Part shown: piece after piece, positions 45,370 through 56,035 of the stretch | Layout: each line of letters begins with the position of its first letter | How positions within the stretch are numbered: the first letter of the stretch is position 1 | Assembly (NCBI GenBank): GCA_029255685.2 | Contig: CM055318.2 | Location: 18,667,001-18,731,000, forward strand | Length of the DNA: 64,000 bases | Source of the DNA: Silene conica | Lineage: Eukaryota; Streptophyta; Magnoliopsida; Caryophyllales; Caryophyllaceae | Reading direction: 5' to 3' | Notes under the pieces: generated by a model | What the model was told of the DNA's origin: nothing | The model's input: only the letters and a program-made list of their open reading frames with translations | Database searches by the model: none | Translations under genes and position numbers: made by a program

Positions 45370-45608
45370 TGTAACATCCCGCATTTTTGTCAATTATATT
45401 TTAAAGGTTTTAATTATTTTACGAGACAAAATAATATTTTAATATTTAATGTTAAGTTATTTTAAAATAATTAGTATGATCCGTCTTAAGAACCTTAAGT
45501 CCTTAAGACGAATACAAACTTGGTAAAGTTAAGTTCCCAACTTAAAAACCCGTTCAAGTATCCTAACCCGTTTCATTTTAAACGGAAAGGACAATTCCTT
45601 AAACCCTT
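45370..45608 (+). repeat. 3' LTR of the gypsy element, left piece
   Basis: Near-identical to 38800-39037. It is interrupted after CCTTAAACCCTT by the Athila element (TSD CCCTT, 45604-45608 and 57373-57377). Confidence 0.93.
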
Positions 45609-46946
45609 TGATGCATGCCATTTCTATAGTCTTTTAGACTTCTTTTGCATGCATTTTTATGCTCTTTTGCCAAACACCTTACTACTTTTAGCCCCGAATT
45701 GCCTACTTTGAGCCTTCTTGTATTAATTGCAGGAATATATTCGGAAGTATGTATTCGGAGTCGAAGTTTGTCCTCAAATTTGCATTTAGGAGGTCAGGAG
45801 AAGTGAACCACCCTTTGTATCAAGTCAAGGAAAGCATTTTTTTGAAGTCAACGTCCAAGTCAAGCCCAGAAACAGTCGATCGACCAATCTTGGTCGATAG
45901 GAAAAGTCGATCGACCACTTTCTCAGTCGATCGACCAATCTTGGTCGATAGGAAAGTCGATCGACCACTTGTTCAGTCGATCGACCGGTTTCTTTCTGCC
46001 GAAGCCCATTTTGACCTAAGCCCATTAGGTCGTGAAAAGATTATCAGAACATTTCGTTTTTAAGCAGCCTTTAAAGTTTTCTGTAGAATACTTTTTACCT
46101 TAATCTTAAATCGACTCTTCTTATTTTTCCTCAGATAAAAATTTTTAGTCAGTTGTTTTTATTTTATTTCATCTTCAAGCTTGTAAGATCTAACCTTCCG
46201 GAATTCAGTACTCAACACTTTTTATTGGTAATTTTATTCCTTGCTCTTACTTTCTTTTATCTTTATTCATCTCTGCTTATCTCGCGATCATGTTTTCCTC
46301 TTTAGTTATTTCTTTCATTTCAATTGTTAATCCCTTTATGCATAGCTAATCCCTTCGACTAGGATATAGGTGATCCTTTGATGATGTGACGATGTTCGTT
46401 TAGGTTTAGACTAGTTCGTAATTGTATGTCTCTGTTGTTAATTGTAGCATTTGATAGCGATTAGTCAATTAATGCGCATGATTGATTAGTTGATTTGATA
46501 AAACCCCGACCTAAGATCGAAAGCCTGGTGAGGGTTAGATCTGCTACAAACATTAGAGTGCCCTAGTAAGTTGCGAGAGCCCGCTAGAAGCATTCTAGGG
46601 CGAATAGCGATCCGAGAGGACCTTTTCACTACCCCTTTAGACCGATAATTGCGACTGATCTGCGACCTAAACCCCTTATCGTCACACAATCTTTGGTGAA
46701 CCGACTATCCTAGTTTTCTCTCCCTTATATTTTTATACTCTTTCCTTACGCTTTTCTCTTCTCCCTTTCCTTCACTACTTTTAGTTAGTCAAACAACAAA
46801 CAAAACCCCCCAATTTGGTTACCTTGACAGACTTTAGTTTAGTTTTTAGAATTCTTATCTGTCTCCCTGTGGATACGGTCCCGACTTCCTTACTACATTA
46901 GTTAGGCCAGTTGGTTATCTTTGATAGGGTTGCGACAGCCGTGTCA
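45609..46946 (+). repeat. 5' LTR of the Athila element
   Basis: Starts TGATGCATGCCATTTCTATA, ends GCGACAGCCGTGTCA. It holds the TCGATCGACC cluster 266 bp from its start. Confidence 0.95.
45875..45989 (+). repeat. TCGATCGACC cluster in the Athila 5' LTR
   Basis: Five TCGATCGACC words in 115 bp; the first and third continue as AATCTTGGTCGATAGG, forming a hairpin (TCGACCAA with TTGGTCGA). Confidence 0.9.
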
Positions 46947-46951
46947 AATTT

Positions 46952-46969
46952 TGGCGCCGTTGCCGGGGA
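46952..46969 (+). other. Primer-binding site of the Athila element
   Basis: TGGCGCCGTTGCCGGGGA, complementary to the 3' end of plant tRNA-Asp, five bases after the LTR. Confidence 0.85.
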
Positions 46970-47067
46970 GACGGTGATATTTTACTGGCTTTATTTTAGT
47001 TTGTCTTTTGTCTCAAGGGATCCATATTCCTTGAGGCAGTTCTCATCCTTTCCTTTAGTTTCTGTTT

Positions 47068-50000
47068 ATGCCCAGGTCCAACAGGTCCGAACTCATACCG
47101 TTTGATCCCGAACCTGAGAAGACTTTTCGCGCTTTACGAAATTTCTGGAAGGAAATACGTCAAGCAGAGGATTTGCAAACTCTTGATTCCATCTACGAAG
47201 AATTTTCTAATTCTCACGAAGAAGGACCCTCCGAGTTCGATACCTTTGCAGAAGAGACTTCAGAGTTCGTAGCTCATATTCCTGTACCAGTTACAATGCC
47301 AAAACTGTGTACTCATTCCGAGCCCTCACCCGATTCCATTCCCAAGGGATTTCAACTCCCTACTGCTACTAATGGAAATTTTGATATTCGCCCATCTTAC
47401 ATAAATCTGGTGGAGCGAAATCAATTTCGGGGAGTGAGCGGCGAAGACCCAGGAAAACATATGGAGACATATACTGACTACTGCTCAACCATACCCCTCA
47501 CAGCTGGAGTTACGCAAGAACAAGTTAAGGAGGTTCTTTTTCCCTTCTCCTTGTTAGACGGAGCTCGTGAGTGGTACCGTGACCTTGACAAGGAAGCTGC
47601 GGGAGTGACTGACTGGAATTCTCTCGCCCTGGCCTTTTACAAAAGGTACTACCCTCCACAGAGAACAAATGCCCTAAGGGGGCAAATCACTAGTTTCAAG
47701 CAGTTACCCACTGAGACCCTTTATGAGGCATTTGTCCGTTTCAAGAAACTTATCCGATCGATTCCTCATCACGGGTTCGAGAAATGGTTTTTGTGCAACC
47801 AATTTTACAATGGGTTGTACGATGACCATCGTGCTATTTTGGATGCTTCATCCAATGGGAGGTTTCAAAAGAATGTAGATGACGATAAGGGGTGGAATGT
47901 GATTGAAGAGATGGCAACTCATACTGCTGAGTACGGAAATCCTAGGGGTGGTGCTAGGCCGAGTGTTGGAGGGAATGACAATAGTGCCCTTGTAGCCCAG
48001 TTACAAGCCATGAATGCTAGGTTTGACCGTTTGGAGATGGGTCAAGGCTCGGGAAACCAACAAACTGTGAATGCCATGGTTCAGCAAGAAGTAACTTGTG
48101 ATAGGTGTGGAGTAGGGGGACATATCGCAGCTGAGTGTATGTCCGAAAAGGAGCAAGTCCTAGCTTTTCAAAGCTATAGACAGAGTGGTCCCTTCTCTAA
48201 CACTTACAATGAAAGAACAAGAGAACACCCTAACTTCTCTTGGCGAAATCAGAATGTGTTGAATCCCACAATATTACCACCTCCACAACAATCCACATAC
48301 ATACCACCTCACCGTTCCAACCAACAACAATCTTTTCAACAACCACCTTTCCAAAAACCACCATCCTTTTCGCCACCACAACCACAACAACCGGTATCTC
48401 AGAATGTTGGTGAGATTGCAGAATTGAAGGGTATGCTACAGTCCCTTATGGGTCACGTGATGAATAGTGACCAAGCTAAGGAAGCATCTATCAAGATGCT
48501 TGAAACCCAAGTTGCCCAATTGGCATCTAACCAATCAACAAGGCAACCCGGTTCCTTACCTTCGCAACCAGATAAGCCACGCGATTCGGTTAATGCGATC
48601 CACTTGCGAAGTGGATCATCTTATGAAGGTCCTCAAATGCCAACCGATGATGGACTAGAAGTGTTAGTAGAGGATGTTGCTGAGTCCGAGAACGAAGAGG
48701 AAAATAGCACGCACGAAGATGCTGATACAGAGAGAGGACGACGGCCGATAGACCAAAATCAGTCGAATGCAAAGTCGATCGACCAAAATCAGTCGAATGC
48801 AAAGTCGATCGACCAAAATCAGTCGATACAAAAGTCGATCGACCAACCTTCTGGTCGATCGACCAGATCGCCTCCTGCAGAAAGTCGATCGACTGCTCCT
48901 GACGCTGAAAGGATCGTTTCTGATGCCACAAGGTTTGCTGATCCAGTTTCCGACAAGGGAACCGCTGTTTCTCGTATCCCAGTTACCGTTCCATTTCCGA
49001 GCAGATTACGGAACACAAAAATGGAGCAACAGTTTGGTAAGTTCATGGAGGTCGTCAAGAATTTACAGGTAACTGTTCCTTTCACCGAGTTAATCACTCA
49101 GGTACCCTCCTATGCCAAGTTTATGAAAGACATATTGACTCGTAAGAGAAGCTTTAATGAGGTGGAGACTATTGCTTTTACCGAAGAGTGTAGTGCACTC
49201 CTACAAAGTAAATCTCCACCAAAGTTGAAGGACCCGGGTAGTTTTTCAATTCCTGTTACTATAGGTACCCTTGTAATAGACAAAGCTTTGTGTGATTTGG
49301 GGGCAAGTGTTTCTGTTATGCCCTATTCGGTCTGTGAAAAGTTGAACATGGGTAGTCTCAAAGTCACAAGTGTGACTCTTCAAATGGCTGATAGATCAGT
49401 AAAGAGACCTCTAGGTGTTTTAGAGGATGTCCCTGTTAGGATAGGTAAATTCTTTATACCTGTCGACTTCATTGTCCTAGATATGGCTGAGGACACCCAA
49501 ATCCCAATAATTTTGGGTAGACCCTTCCCACACACTGCAGGAGCCATTATTGATGTCAAACAGGGGCGTTTGACTCTTGAGGTAGGGGATGATAGAGTGA
49601 CCTTTAATCTAGCTAACACACTAGCTAAACCTATGATTGAAGACACTTGCTATGCCATCGACATTATCGATGAATCCATGTTTGATTTTTGGTCGGGTTC
49701 CCTAATAGGGGACCCGTTAGAAGTTTTAATGGTTCTTGATAGTTTTGCAGAGGACGCGCAGGTTGACTTTACCATGATGAAGAGGGCATTAAAAGGAAGA
49801 CAATACACCCTCGAGAAAGGTGAGACGGTTGATGCGATAATGAAAACCTCTTATACTGAAGAGGTAACAAAACCAGAACTCAAACCCCTCCCTTCCCATC
49901 TCAGGTATGTTTTTCTTGATGATCTTGAACTTTATCCTGTCATAGTTAGTTCTAAACTTGATGATGGCCAACTCGCTGACTTGTTGGTTGTTTTGAAAAA

Positions 50001-52086
50001 AAATAAGAAAGCTATGGGATACAGTTTAGATGACTTGACAGGTATTAGTCCTGACTTCTGCATGCATCGAATCAACCTGGAAGAAGGTCACAAACCTCGT
50101 GCGCAAGGTTTACGCCGGCTAAACCAGAATATGCAGGATGTGGTAAGGAAAGAGGTGATGAAACTTCTAGATGCAGGTATAATTTATTCTATTTCTGACT
50201 CTAATTGGGTAAGCCCAGTTCACGTAGTTCCTAAGAAAGGAGGGACTACTGTAATTAGAAATGATAAGAATGAACTAATACCAACTAGGACTGTGACTGG
50301 GTGGCGGATGTGTATTGACTATAGGCAGTTGAATACCGCCACTAAGAAAGACCATTTTCCTCTCCCTTTCATTGACCAGATGCTAGAGAGATTGGCATCC
50401 CACAAGTTTTTCTGTTATTTGGATGGGTATTCGGGATTCTTTCAGATTCTCATTCACCCTGATGACCAAGAAAAGACTACTTTTACTTGTCCCTATGGTG
50501 TTTATGCATATCACAGGATGTCATTTGGTCTCTGTAATGCCCCTGCCACCTTTCAAAGGTGCATGATGGGAATCTTTTCCAAGTATATCGAGTCAATCAT
50601 GGAAGTCTTTATGGATGACTTCAGTGTGTATGGGTCTGATTTTTCTTCTTGTTTATCTAACCTTGATAAAATCTTGCAGAGATGCATTGAGGTTAACTTG
50701 GTTTTGAACTGGGAGAAATGTCATTTCATGGTGAACGAGGGTGTCGTTCTTGGTCATTTGGTTTCAGATAAGGGTATACAGGTAAACAAAGCAAAAGTGC
50801 AGGTGATAGAGCAATTACCTCCTCCCATTAACGTCAAGGGGGTTAGAAGTTTCCTTGGTCATGCCGGGTTTTATCGCCGGTTTATCAAGGACTTTTCTAA
50901 AATTGCTAAACCACTTACACGTTTGCTGATTAAAGATGTGTCTTTTGATTTTTCTGACGAGTGCCTTAATGCTTTTAACAGGTTAAAGGAAGCCTTGATC
51001 ACCGCGCCTATAATCCAAGCACCGGATTGGGAGCTCCCTTTTGAGATAATGTGTGACGCGAGTGATTACGCGGTTGGCGCAGTGCTAGGCCAAAGGAAGG
51101 GAAAAGCTCTGAGTGCAATCTACTATGCAAGTAGAACATTGGATGAGACGCAGGTCAAGTATGGTACCACGGAAAAGGAGATGTTAGCCGTGGTATATGC
51201 TTTAGAGAAGTTCAGGTTTTATTTGCTGGGATCAAAAGTGATCATTTTCACTGATCACACAGCCCTGAAACAACTCTTGGCGAAGAAGGATGCCAAACCG
51301 CGGTTGCTGAGATGGGTACTCCTGATTCAGGAATTTGATTTGGAAATCCGGGCCAAGAAAGGTTCTGAAAACCTTGTTGCTGACCATTTGTCTCGATTGG
51401 AGTTACAAAATGAGGGAGACACTCTTCTTATCAATGATTTCTTTCCTGACGAGAGTTTGCTTGCTTTATCTATTTCTGAGATCCCTTGGTATGCTGACTT
51501 TGCCAACTTTATTGTAGGTAATCTTCTACCCCCGGATTTGAGTTTTCAACAGAGAAAGCGATTCCTCCACGATGTGAAGCGTTATTTTTGGGATGACCCC
51601 TTCCTTTTCAAAGAATGTGCTGATGGACTGTACAGGAGATGCATCCCACAGTGGGAAACAAAAGCTATTCTGGAGGCTTGTCATTCCTCTTCTTATGGCG
51701 GCCACCACGGTCCATCCCGGACCGTGGCTAAGCTTGATGAACTGGAGGAGTTTAGGCTTAATGCCTATGACAGTGCACGAGTCTACAAAGAAAAGACAAA
51801 GAGATGGCATGACAAGAAAATCCTCATTCGTGATTTCAAAGTGGGAGAAAAGGTGCTACTGTACAATTCCAGACTTCGCCTATTTCCAGGTAAGTTAAAG
51901 TCTAAATGGTCTGGTCCTTTCACCATCACTAACGTGTCTAAGTTTGGTGCAGTAGAAGTTGAGAATGCTGCAGGGGAAAAATTCAAAGCCAACGGACATC
52001 AAGTCAAACACTATCGAGATCAAGGGGAAGTGATTGGAGTGGTTGAGGTGTTGTACCTAGAACCACTTGACATTGCCGAGTTTTGA
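47068..52086 (+). CDS. Athila Gag-Pol polyprotein with integrase core deleted
   Basis: 1672 residues without a stop. Gag capsid homology lies around 80-290 (RPSYINLVERNQF, LFPFSLLDGAREWYRDL, FYKRYYPPQRT). A zinc knuckle CDRCGVGGHIAAEC is near 343. A Ser/Asp/Gln-rich spacer encodes repeated SIDQNQS (about 560-605). The protease reads LCDLGASVSVMP (about 738-750). Reverse transcriptase covers about 1050-1230 with TGWRMCIDYRQLN, YLDGYSGFFQI and the active site FMDDFSVYG (about 1179, for the usual YVDD). RNase H has MCDASDYAVGAVLG (about 1328), TEKEMLAVVYALEKF and FTDHTALK. Integrase keeps the zinc-binding start (LYRRCIPQ, LEACHSSSYGGHHGPSRTVAK) but jumps directly to LDELEEFRLNAYDSARVYKE and the GPF-type C-terminus (KWSGPFTITNV). 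The catalytic D-D-E core is absent, and the join (about 51732) is in frame. Confidence 0.92.
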   Translation: MPRSNRSELIPFDPEPEKTFRALRNFWKEIRQAEDLQTLDSIYEEFSNSHEEGPSEFDTFAEETSEFVAHIPVPVTMPKLCTHSEPSPDSIPKGFQLPTATNGNFDIRPSYINLVERNQFRGVSGEDPGKHMETYTDYCSTIPLTAGVTQEQVKEVLFPFSLLDGAREWYRDLDKEAAGVTDWNSLALAFYKRYYPPQRTNALRGQITSFKQLPTETLYEAFVRFKKLIRSIPHHGFEKWFLCNQFYNGLYDDHRAILDASSNGRFQKNVDDDKGWNVIEEMATHTAEYGNPRGGARPSVGGNDNSALVAQLQAMNARFDRLEMGQGSGNQQTVNAMVQQEVTCDRCGVGGHIAAECMSEKEQVLAFQSYRQSGPFSNTYNERTREHPNFSWRNQNVLNPTILPPPQQSTYIPPHRSNQQQSFQQPPFQKPPSFSPPQPQQPVSQNVGEIAELKGMLQSLMGHVMNSDQAKEASIKMLETQVAQLASNQSTRQPGSLPSQPDKPRDSVNAIHLRSGSSYEGPQMPTDDGLEVLVEDVAESENEEENSTHEDADTERGRRPIDQNQSNAKSIDQNQSNAKSIDQNQSIQKSIDQPSGRSTRSPPAESRSTAPDAERIVSDATRFADPVSDKGTAVSRIPVTVPFPSRLRNTKMEQQFGKFMEVVKNLQVTVPFTELITQVPSYAKFMKDILTRKRSFNEVETIAFTEECSALLQSKSPPKLKDPGSFSIPVTIGTLVIDKALCDLGASVSVMPYSVCEKLNMGSLKVTSVTLQMADRSVKRPLGVLEDVPVRIGKFFIPVDFIVLDMAEDTQIPIILGRPFPHTAGAIIDVKQGRLTLEVGDDRVTFNLANTLAKPMIEDTCYAIDIIDESMFDFWSGSLIGDPLEVLMVLDSFAEDAQVDFTMMKRALKGRQYTLEKGETVDAIMKTSYTEEVTKPELKPLPSHLRYVFLDDLELYPVIVSSKLDDGQLADLLVVLKKNKKAMGYSLDDLTGISPDFCMHRINLEEGHKPRAQGLRRLNQNMQDVVRKEVMKLLDAGIIYSISDSNWVSPVHVVPKKGGTTVIRNDKNELIPTRTVTGWRMCIDYRQLNTATKKDHFPLPFIDQMLERLASHKFFCYLDGYSGFFQILIHPDDQEKTTFTCPYGVYAYHRMSFGLCNAPATFQRCMMGIFSKYIESIMEVFMDDFSVYGSDFSSCLSNLDKILQRCIEVNLVLNWEKCHFMVNEGVVLGHLVSDKGIQVNKAKVQVIEQLPPPINVKGVRSFLGHAGFYRRFIKDFSKIAKPLTRLLIKDVSFDFSDECLNAFNRLKEALITAPIIQAPDWELPFEIMCDASDYAVGAVLGQRKGKALSAIYYASRTLDETQVKYGTTEKEMLAVVYALEKFRFYLLGSKVIIFTDHTALKQLLAKKDAKPRLLRWVLLIQEFDLEIRAKKGSENLVADHLSRLELQNEGDTLLINDFFPDESLLALSISEIPWYADFANFIVGNLLPPDLSFQQRKRFLHDVKRYFWDDPFLFKECADGLYRRCIPQWETKAILEACHSSSYGGHHGPSRTVAKLDELEEFRLNAYDSARVYKEKTKRWHDKKILIRDFKVGEKVLLYNSRLRLFPGKLKSKWSGPFTITNVSKFGAVEVENAAGEKFKANGHQVKHYRDQGEVIGVVEVLYLEPLDIAEF
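48743..48894 (+). repeat. TCGATCGACC repeats within the Athila coding region
   Basis: A 30-bp unit (AAAGTCGATCGACCAAAATC plus AGTCGAATGC) in near-perfect tandem, then two more TCGATCGAC words, inside the spacer between zinc knuckle and protease. Translated as SIDQNQSNAK repeats. The motif is the same as in the LTRs. Confidence 0.92.
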
Positions 52087-52329
52087 AGAAAGTTAGAGGT
52101 CGTGCGGGACCCTTACAAATCAGCGCTTTCCGGGAGGCAACCCGGCTTGTAATTTGAAGTTTTGTTTAGTTTCGAACTTTTTAGACTCAGACTTTAGTTG
52201 TTTTCAAGAACTTTTTGTGGTAGTAGTAGAGTTCTAGGTGTTTTTATTGAAGATTTGCAGGTGTTTAAGCAACGGAAGTCTTGCGGGAATGTTGAAACGG
52301 ACGAAAAACAAAGAAAAGAGTTCAAAGAT

Positions 52330-52542
52330 GGTCGATCGACCGTTTTTAGTCGATAAAAGAAGTCGATCGACCAAATGTGGTCGATCCCAAAAGTCGATCG
52401 ACCGTTTCTGGATTCGCACGAGTCCTTTTAGTTGACTTAGCCGATCGACCGTTGTCAGTCGATACCATAAGTCGATCGACCGTTGTCAGTCGATACCCTA
52501 AGTCGATCGACCGTTTTCAGTCGATAACATAAGTCGATCGGC
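52330..52542 (+). repeat. TCGATCGACC repeats downstream of Athila pol
   Basis: Seven (C/T)CGATCGACC or TCGATCGGC words, mostly alternating with AGTCGATA half-sites (CCGTTGTCAGTCGATACC units), starting about 245 bp after the gag-pol stop. Confidence 0.92.
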
Positions 52543-53191
52543 TGGGTTTTTCGCGTGAGGTACTTCTTTTTCTTTCATTTTCAGATTTCTTTTTACCTCC
52601 TTCTTCAAACACCCCCTTCTCTTCTAACATAAACCCTAACTCTCTCTCAACCCTTATTTCCCTTTTCCTTCTTCAAATCTACTCTACTTAGGCTATTTTT
52701 GCTAGTTTTTGGGTTTTTGAACTCAAATTTTTCAGATCTAGTCTTATAAGGGCATTTTGTTGAGGTAATTTTTCTTCCTTTTCTCTTTTTTTTTCCTTGT
52801 TTCCTCTCTTTCAGATTTGGTCTTTTTTTTTTCGTTTTTTTTTTTCTGTCCTTCGTTTTTTTCGTTTTTTCTACTGCTTGTTCTTAGTTTTTTTTTTCGT
52901 TTTTCTTAGGATTTCGTTTCTGTTTTCTTTTAATTTCCGTTTTCAGTTTTTTTTAATTTCCGTTTAGTATGATTCTTTGTTGCTGCTGATTACGAAGTTC
53001 CTTTCTGTTTATGTTCATGGTACTCTTCATTGTAGTATCCCTAAATTTTTACTCACAAAAAATTAGGGTTTTTAATTGAAAAATCAAAAACCCTAATTTA
53101 GATGATTGATTTGGGAAATTAATGAACATATTGTTGATTCAATTAACTTTGGGTTACTTTTTGTTATCCTATCTCCTAGTGCAGATTTGAC
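52543..53191 (+). other. T-rich spacer before the ATHILA-family ORF
   Basis: Pyrimidine-rich with many TTTTTCG runs (52780-52960). It may serve as a leader or promoter for the downstream ORF; it ends with TTTGACATGGAAGG around the start codon at 53192. Confidence 0.5.
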
Positions 53192-54491
53192 ATGGAAGGA
53201 AACAAGCGAAGAAGGGAATCAAGGCGGAGCGGAAGCCATGATGAGGGGAGCAGCAGCTCACACTCCCAAGGAAGTTTTCGGACTGCTGTGGTCACACGGG
53301 AACCAGTGGATAGCCTACCGGGCTATCCCGAGGTACAATTTTACGTTCCTGCGCAAAGAACTCGTTTTGAGAACCTTTTAGGAACAACTATTACCCCCAC
53401 TCGTTTTCTGCACCGACCAAGCCTCGAGGCCATAGGATGTTTTGAGACCGTAGCTGAGATCCTTAACGGAACTGGAATGGGGGGTTTGACTAGGATGTAC
53501 GAATTTACTTACCCAGTGCTCACTTTGGAATTCTTTAGCTCTTTTGTTTTTAGAGCCAGTGTTTTTGAGAGCAACCCGGGCAGCCCCTGTGTATCATTTC
53601 GGCTCATGAACCAAACCTTTGTTTGGCCCTTGAGCACTTTTGGGGCGCACCTTGGCCTGGTTAGTGCGGGTTATACCTCACCGCCTAGAGCATTGTATGG
53701 CCCTTTTTGGGCAGCCATCTCAGAGGGACCGAGCACCGACTCCAAACGTCGTGGTGCATCCGTGCATCTTCCTCCCCTAAGGTTACCTGAACTTTGATCA
53801 ACGCCTTCCGTTCGTACTTAATGTGGCCTACCTCACGGCCAACCATTTTCACCAGCTTGGACTTGGCCATTTAGCCACTTTGACCTGTGGTGGGCTAGTG
53901 ACACACATTGGCCGCCAGCTTTTTTCCGACTTCCCTAGAGGCCACCTGCCCTTAGGACATGAGTTACCTCAAGGCCCTAGTACTAACACTTACATGGACA
54001 TTCCATACATGGAATCCATCCGTTGGCTCACTCATGACCGAGTTTGGAAGATTTCTGGTCGACCTACCGTGTCCTTGCCTTGTACCTATTTACCACAGGT
54101 CACCCCCTTGACTACAGTGACAGGCCGTACTCGACCTCCACTACCCTCCTATCTCATTGACACCTCCGGCGCTGGCCCTAGGCGTCGCCCTTCACCTAGG
54201 CACCCTCCTTCACCTCCACCTTCGGCTTGGGAGGCCGGTGCGAGTTCTAGAGGCCGACGTCCTTCACCTCAGGCTCCTTCTCCCTCCCACGTACAGGCTG
54301 AGGAACCTCGTTTTGACCCTCATGAGCATCGATATGGGTATGCCGCTTTAGATGTCCCTGCTTTTTCCTCTGCTCCTGTTTACCCCACTAACTACACTAA
54401 CCCACCAGCTGGGTGGCCACACCCTTACTTTTACCAGTACCCGCAGGGAGGTTATGCTGCAGCAGAGGAGGGGGAGGAGGAGGAGGACTAG
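53192..54491 (+). pseudogene. ATHILA-family post-pol ORF, frameshifted
   Basis: The first part (53192-53797, 201 codons) begins MEGNKRRRESRRSGSH and contains RFLHRPSLEAIGCFETVAEI, YPVLTLEFFSSFVF and VSFRLMNQTFVWPLSTFGAH, the layout of the Pfam ATHILA ORF-1 family. The second part (from about 53790, another frame, to 54491) continues GYLNFDQRLPFVLN, TANHFHQLGLGHLA, a Pro/Arg/Ser-rich tail and an acidic end EEGEEEED. A base change around 53700-53795 breaks the frame. In Athila elements this position is often called env-like, but I see no clear signal peptide or membrane helix. The role is unknown. Confidence 0.75.
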
Positions 54492-55307
54492 TTGCTAGTC
54501 GGTTTGGGGAGGTCTCGATACAGGTTGTGGTATTCCTTTTCTCCTTTATTGTTTTTTTTGCATTTCGTAGTTCGCATTTTCCCGTCCCCCTAACTGCTGT
54601 TGTTGTGATGCTGTTGAGTACAACGAGGCGTTGTACGAGTTTGGTTTGGGGAGGGTATGTGTTTCATTGCATTTCTTCACATGGTTCCTTGCATTTAGTT
54701 TATTTTTGTTGCATATATATAAAAAAAAAAAAAAAAACATAAAAAAATCATGTTTGTTTTTGCATACTAGATCGAGTCCGTTGGAGTTTCTCAGTGCTTT
54801 TAGACCGTTGGATTGCTTAAGCTAGGTTTTTGTTTCATTTCATATAGCACGTCCTTTGGCATTTTTCTCGAATCTCGTTTCACAGCATGTTCGATTATGG
54901 ACTAGACTTGATTTACTGGCAACCTACAAAAACTTTCTAAGGATTTAGAGCCTTTTAACCGGTGACATTCATGACCGGTTCATCTAGGAAAGTGAGTAGT
55001 TACTCCTTATAAGACACGTAACATCAAATTGCATAAACATGAGTTCGGTCTTCTTTATACCTGTATGCATTCGGGTTTGAGGTTTGTTGGTACATGTGGC
55101 AGAGGTCCCTTTTTATTCTTTTTACCCATAAGCTTCACAAAGCCAAATTGCCTTTTTTTTTGTCCCATATAGCTACAATCCATAATTTTACCCACCCTAG
55201 CCGAGCTAGTAATGGTAGCATTTTGGGAATGTATCGTTTTGCATTTTGGTTACTTGTCGAAAGAAGGAATGGTGAAAAAGAAAAAGAGGATGTTCATTGT
55301 TTAAAAA

Positions 55308-55346
<39 letters not shown>

Positions 55347-56035
55347 AGAATTCAGAAAAAAAATCAGACCTGTCAAAGAAAAGAAAAAAAATGGTGAAAG
55401 GTTGAATAAGTCGGTTGACAATTCTCACTCCCATGCTTGATTTGTATCTTATGGGGAGTTCTTAAATTTGTGGTTTTGTGAGTTAGGTGCATCCATTTTG
55501 CACACATTTGTTTTGATAATTTTGAGTACGAAGATTGGGATGATACTCATTGTTTGGTTCGTATTGTTGCTAGCTTGGCTACTAACTCCTCTCTACCAAA
55601 CTCATTTTAGCCCCTTCCTACCCATTGCCTCACTTTACCCATATGAATACCCTCGGCATGTATCATGGTCATCAGTTTGGTTGGAATGCATATGTACGGT
55701 TGTAGAGACTCTATTCATGTTAAAGTGCATGCGTGTTCTTATAGGTCGCAGTTAGGAGAGTGATCTTAATTCTTTCTATCTTGCACTATATTATGCCTTG
55801 TGTTTACAGGAGTGGTTGAGCGACCCGTGAGAGTCCGGTCTTGATAAGTCTAACCAAGTCTAAAGTCCAATTGTTTGAGAAACATGCATAGATTCGTTTG
55901 CCATAGCATTTGTCGTTTTGAGATGATCCCTTGCTTAGTTTTTGTTGTCCACGGTTTACTTGTTCATGTTTGACTCCGAGTCTTTGTTTTTACATTTTTG
56001 CTTGGGGACAAGAAAAGGATCGGTTTGGGGAGGTT
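54492..56035 (+). other. Athila 3' spacer with poly(A) tract and PPT
   Basis: Non-coding. It has an A17 run near 54721 and a longer run of about 34 A at 55311-55345. It ends with CTTGGGGACAAGAAAAGGAT and the polypurine tract GGTTTGGGGAGGTT before the 3' LTR, as in other Athila elements. Confidence 0.7.

Noticed and set aside
45609..46946. Possibility that CGATCG-rich sequence is bacterial contamination
   Set aside because: The words lie inside LTRs with target duplications, plant tRNA-Asp primer site and Athila gag-pol.
55094..55405. 103-codon frame containing a poly-lysine run
   Set aside because: The lysines come from a poly(A) tract in the non-coding Athila spacer.
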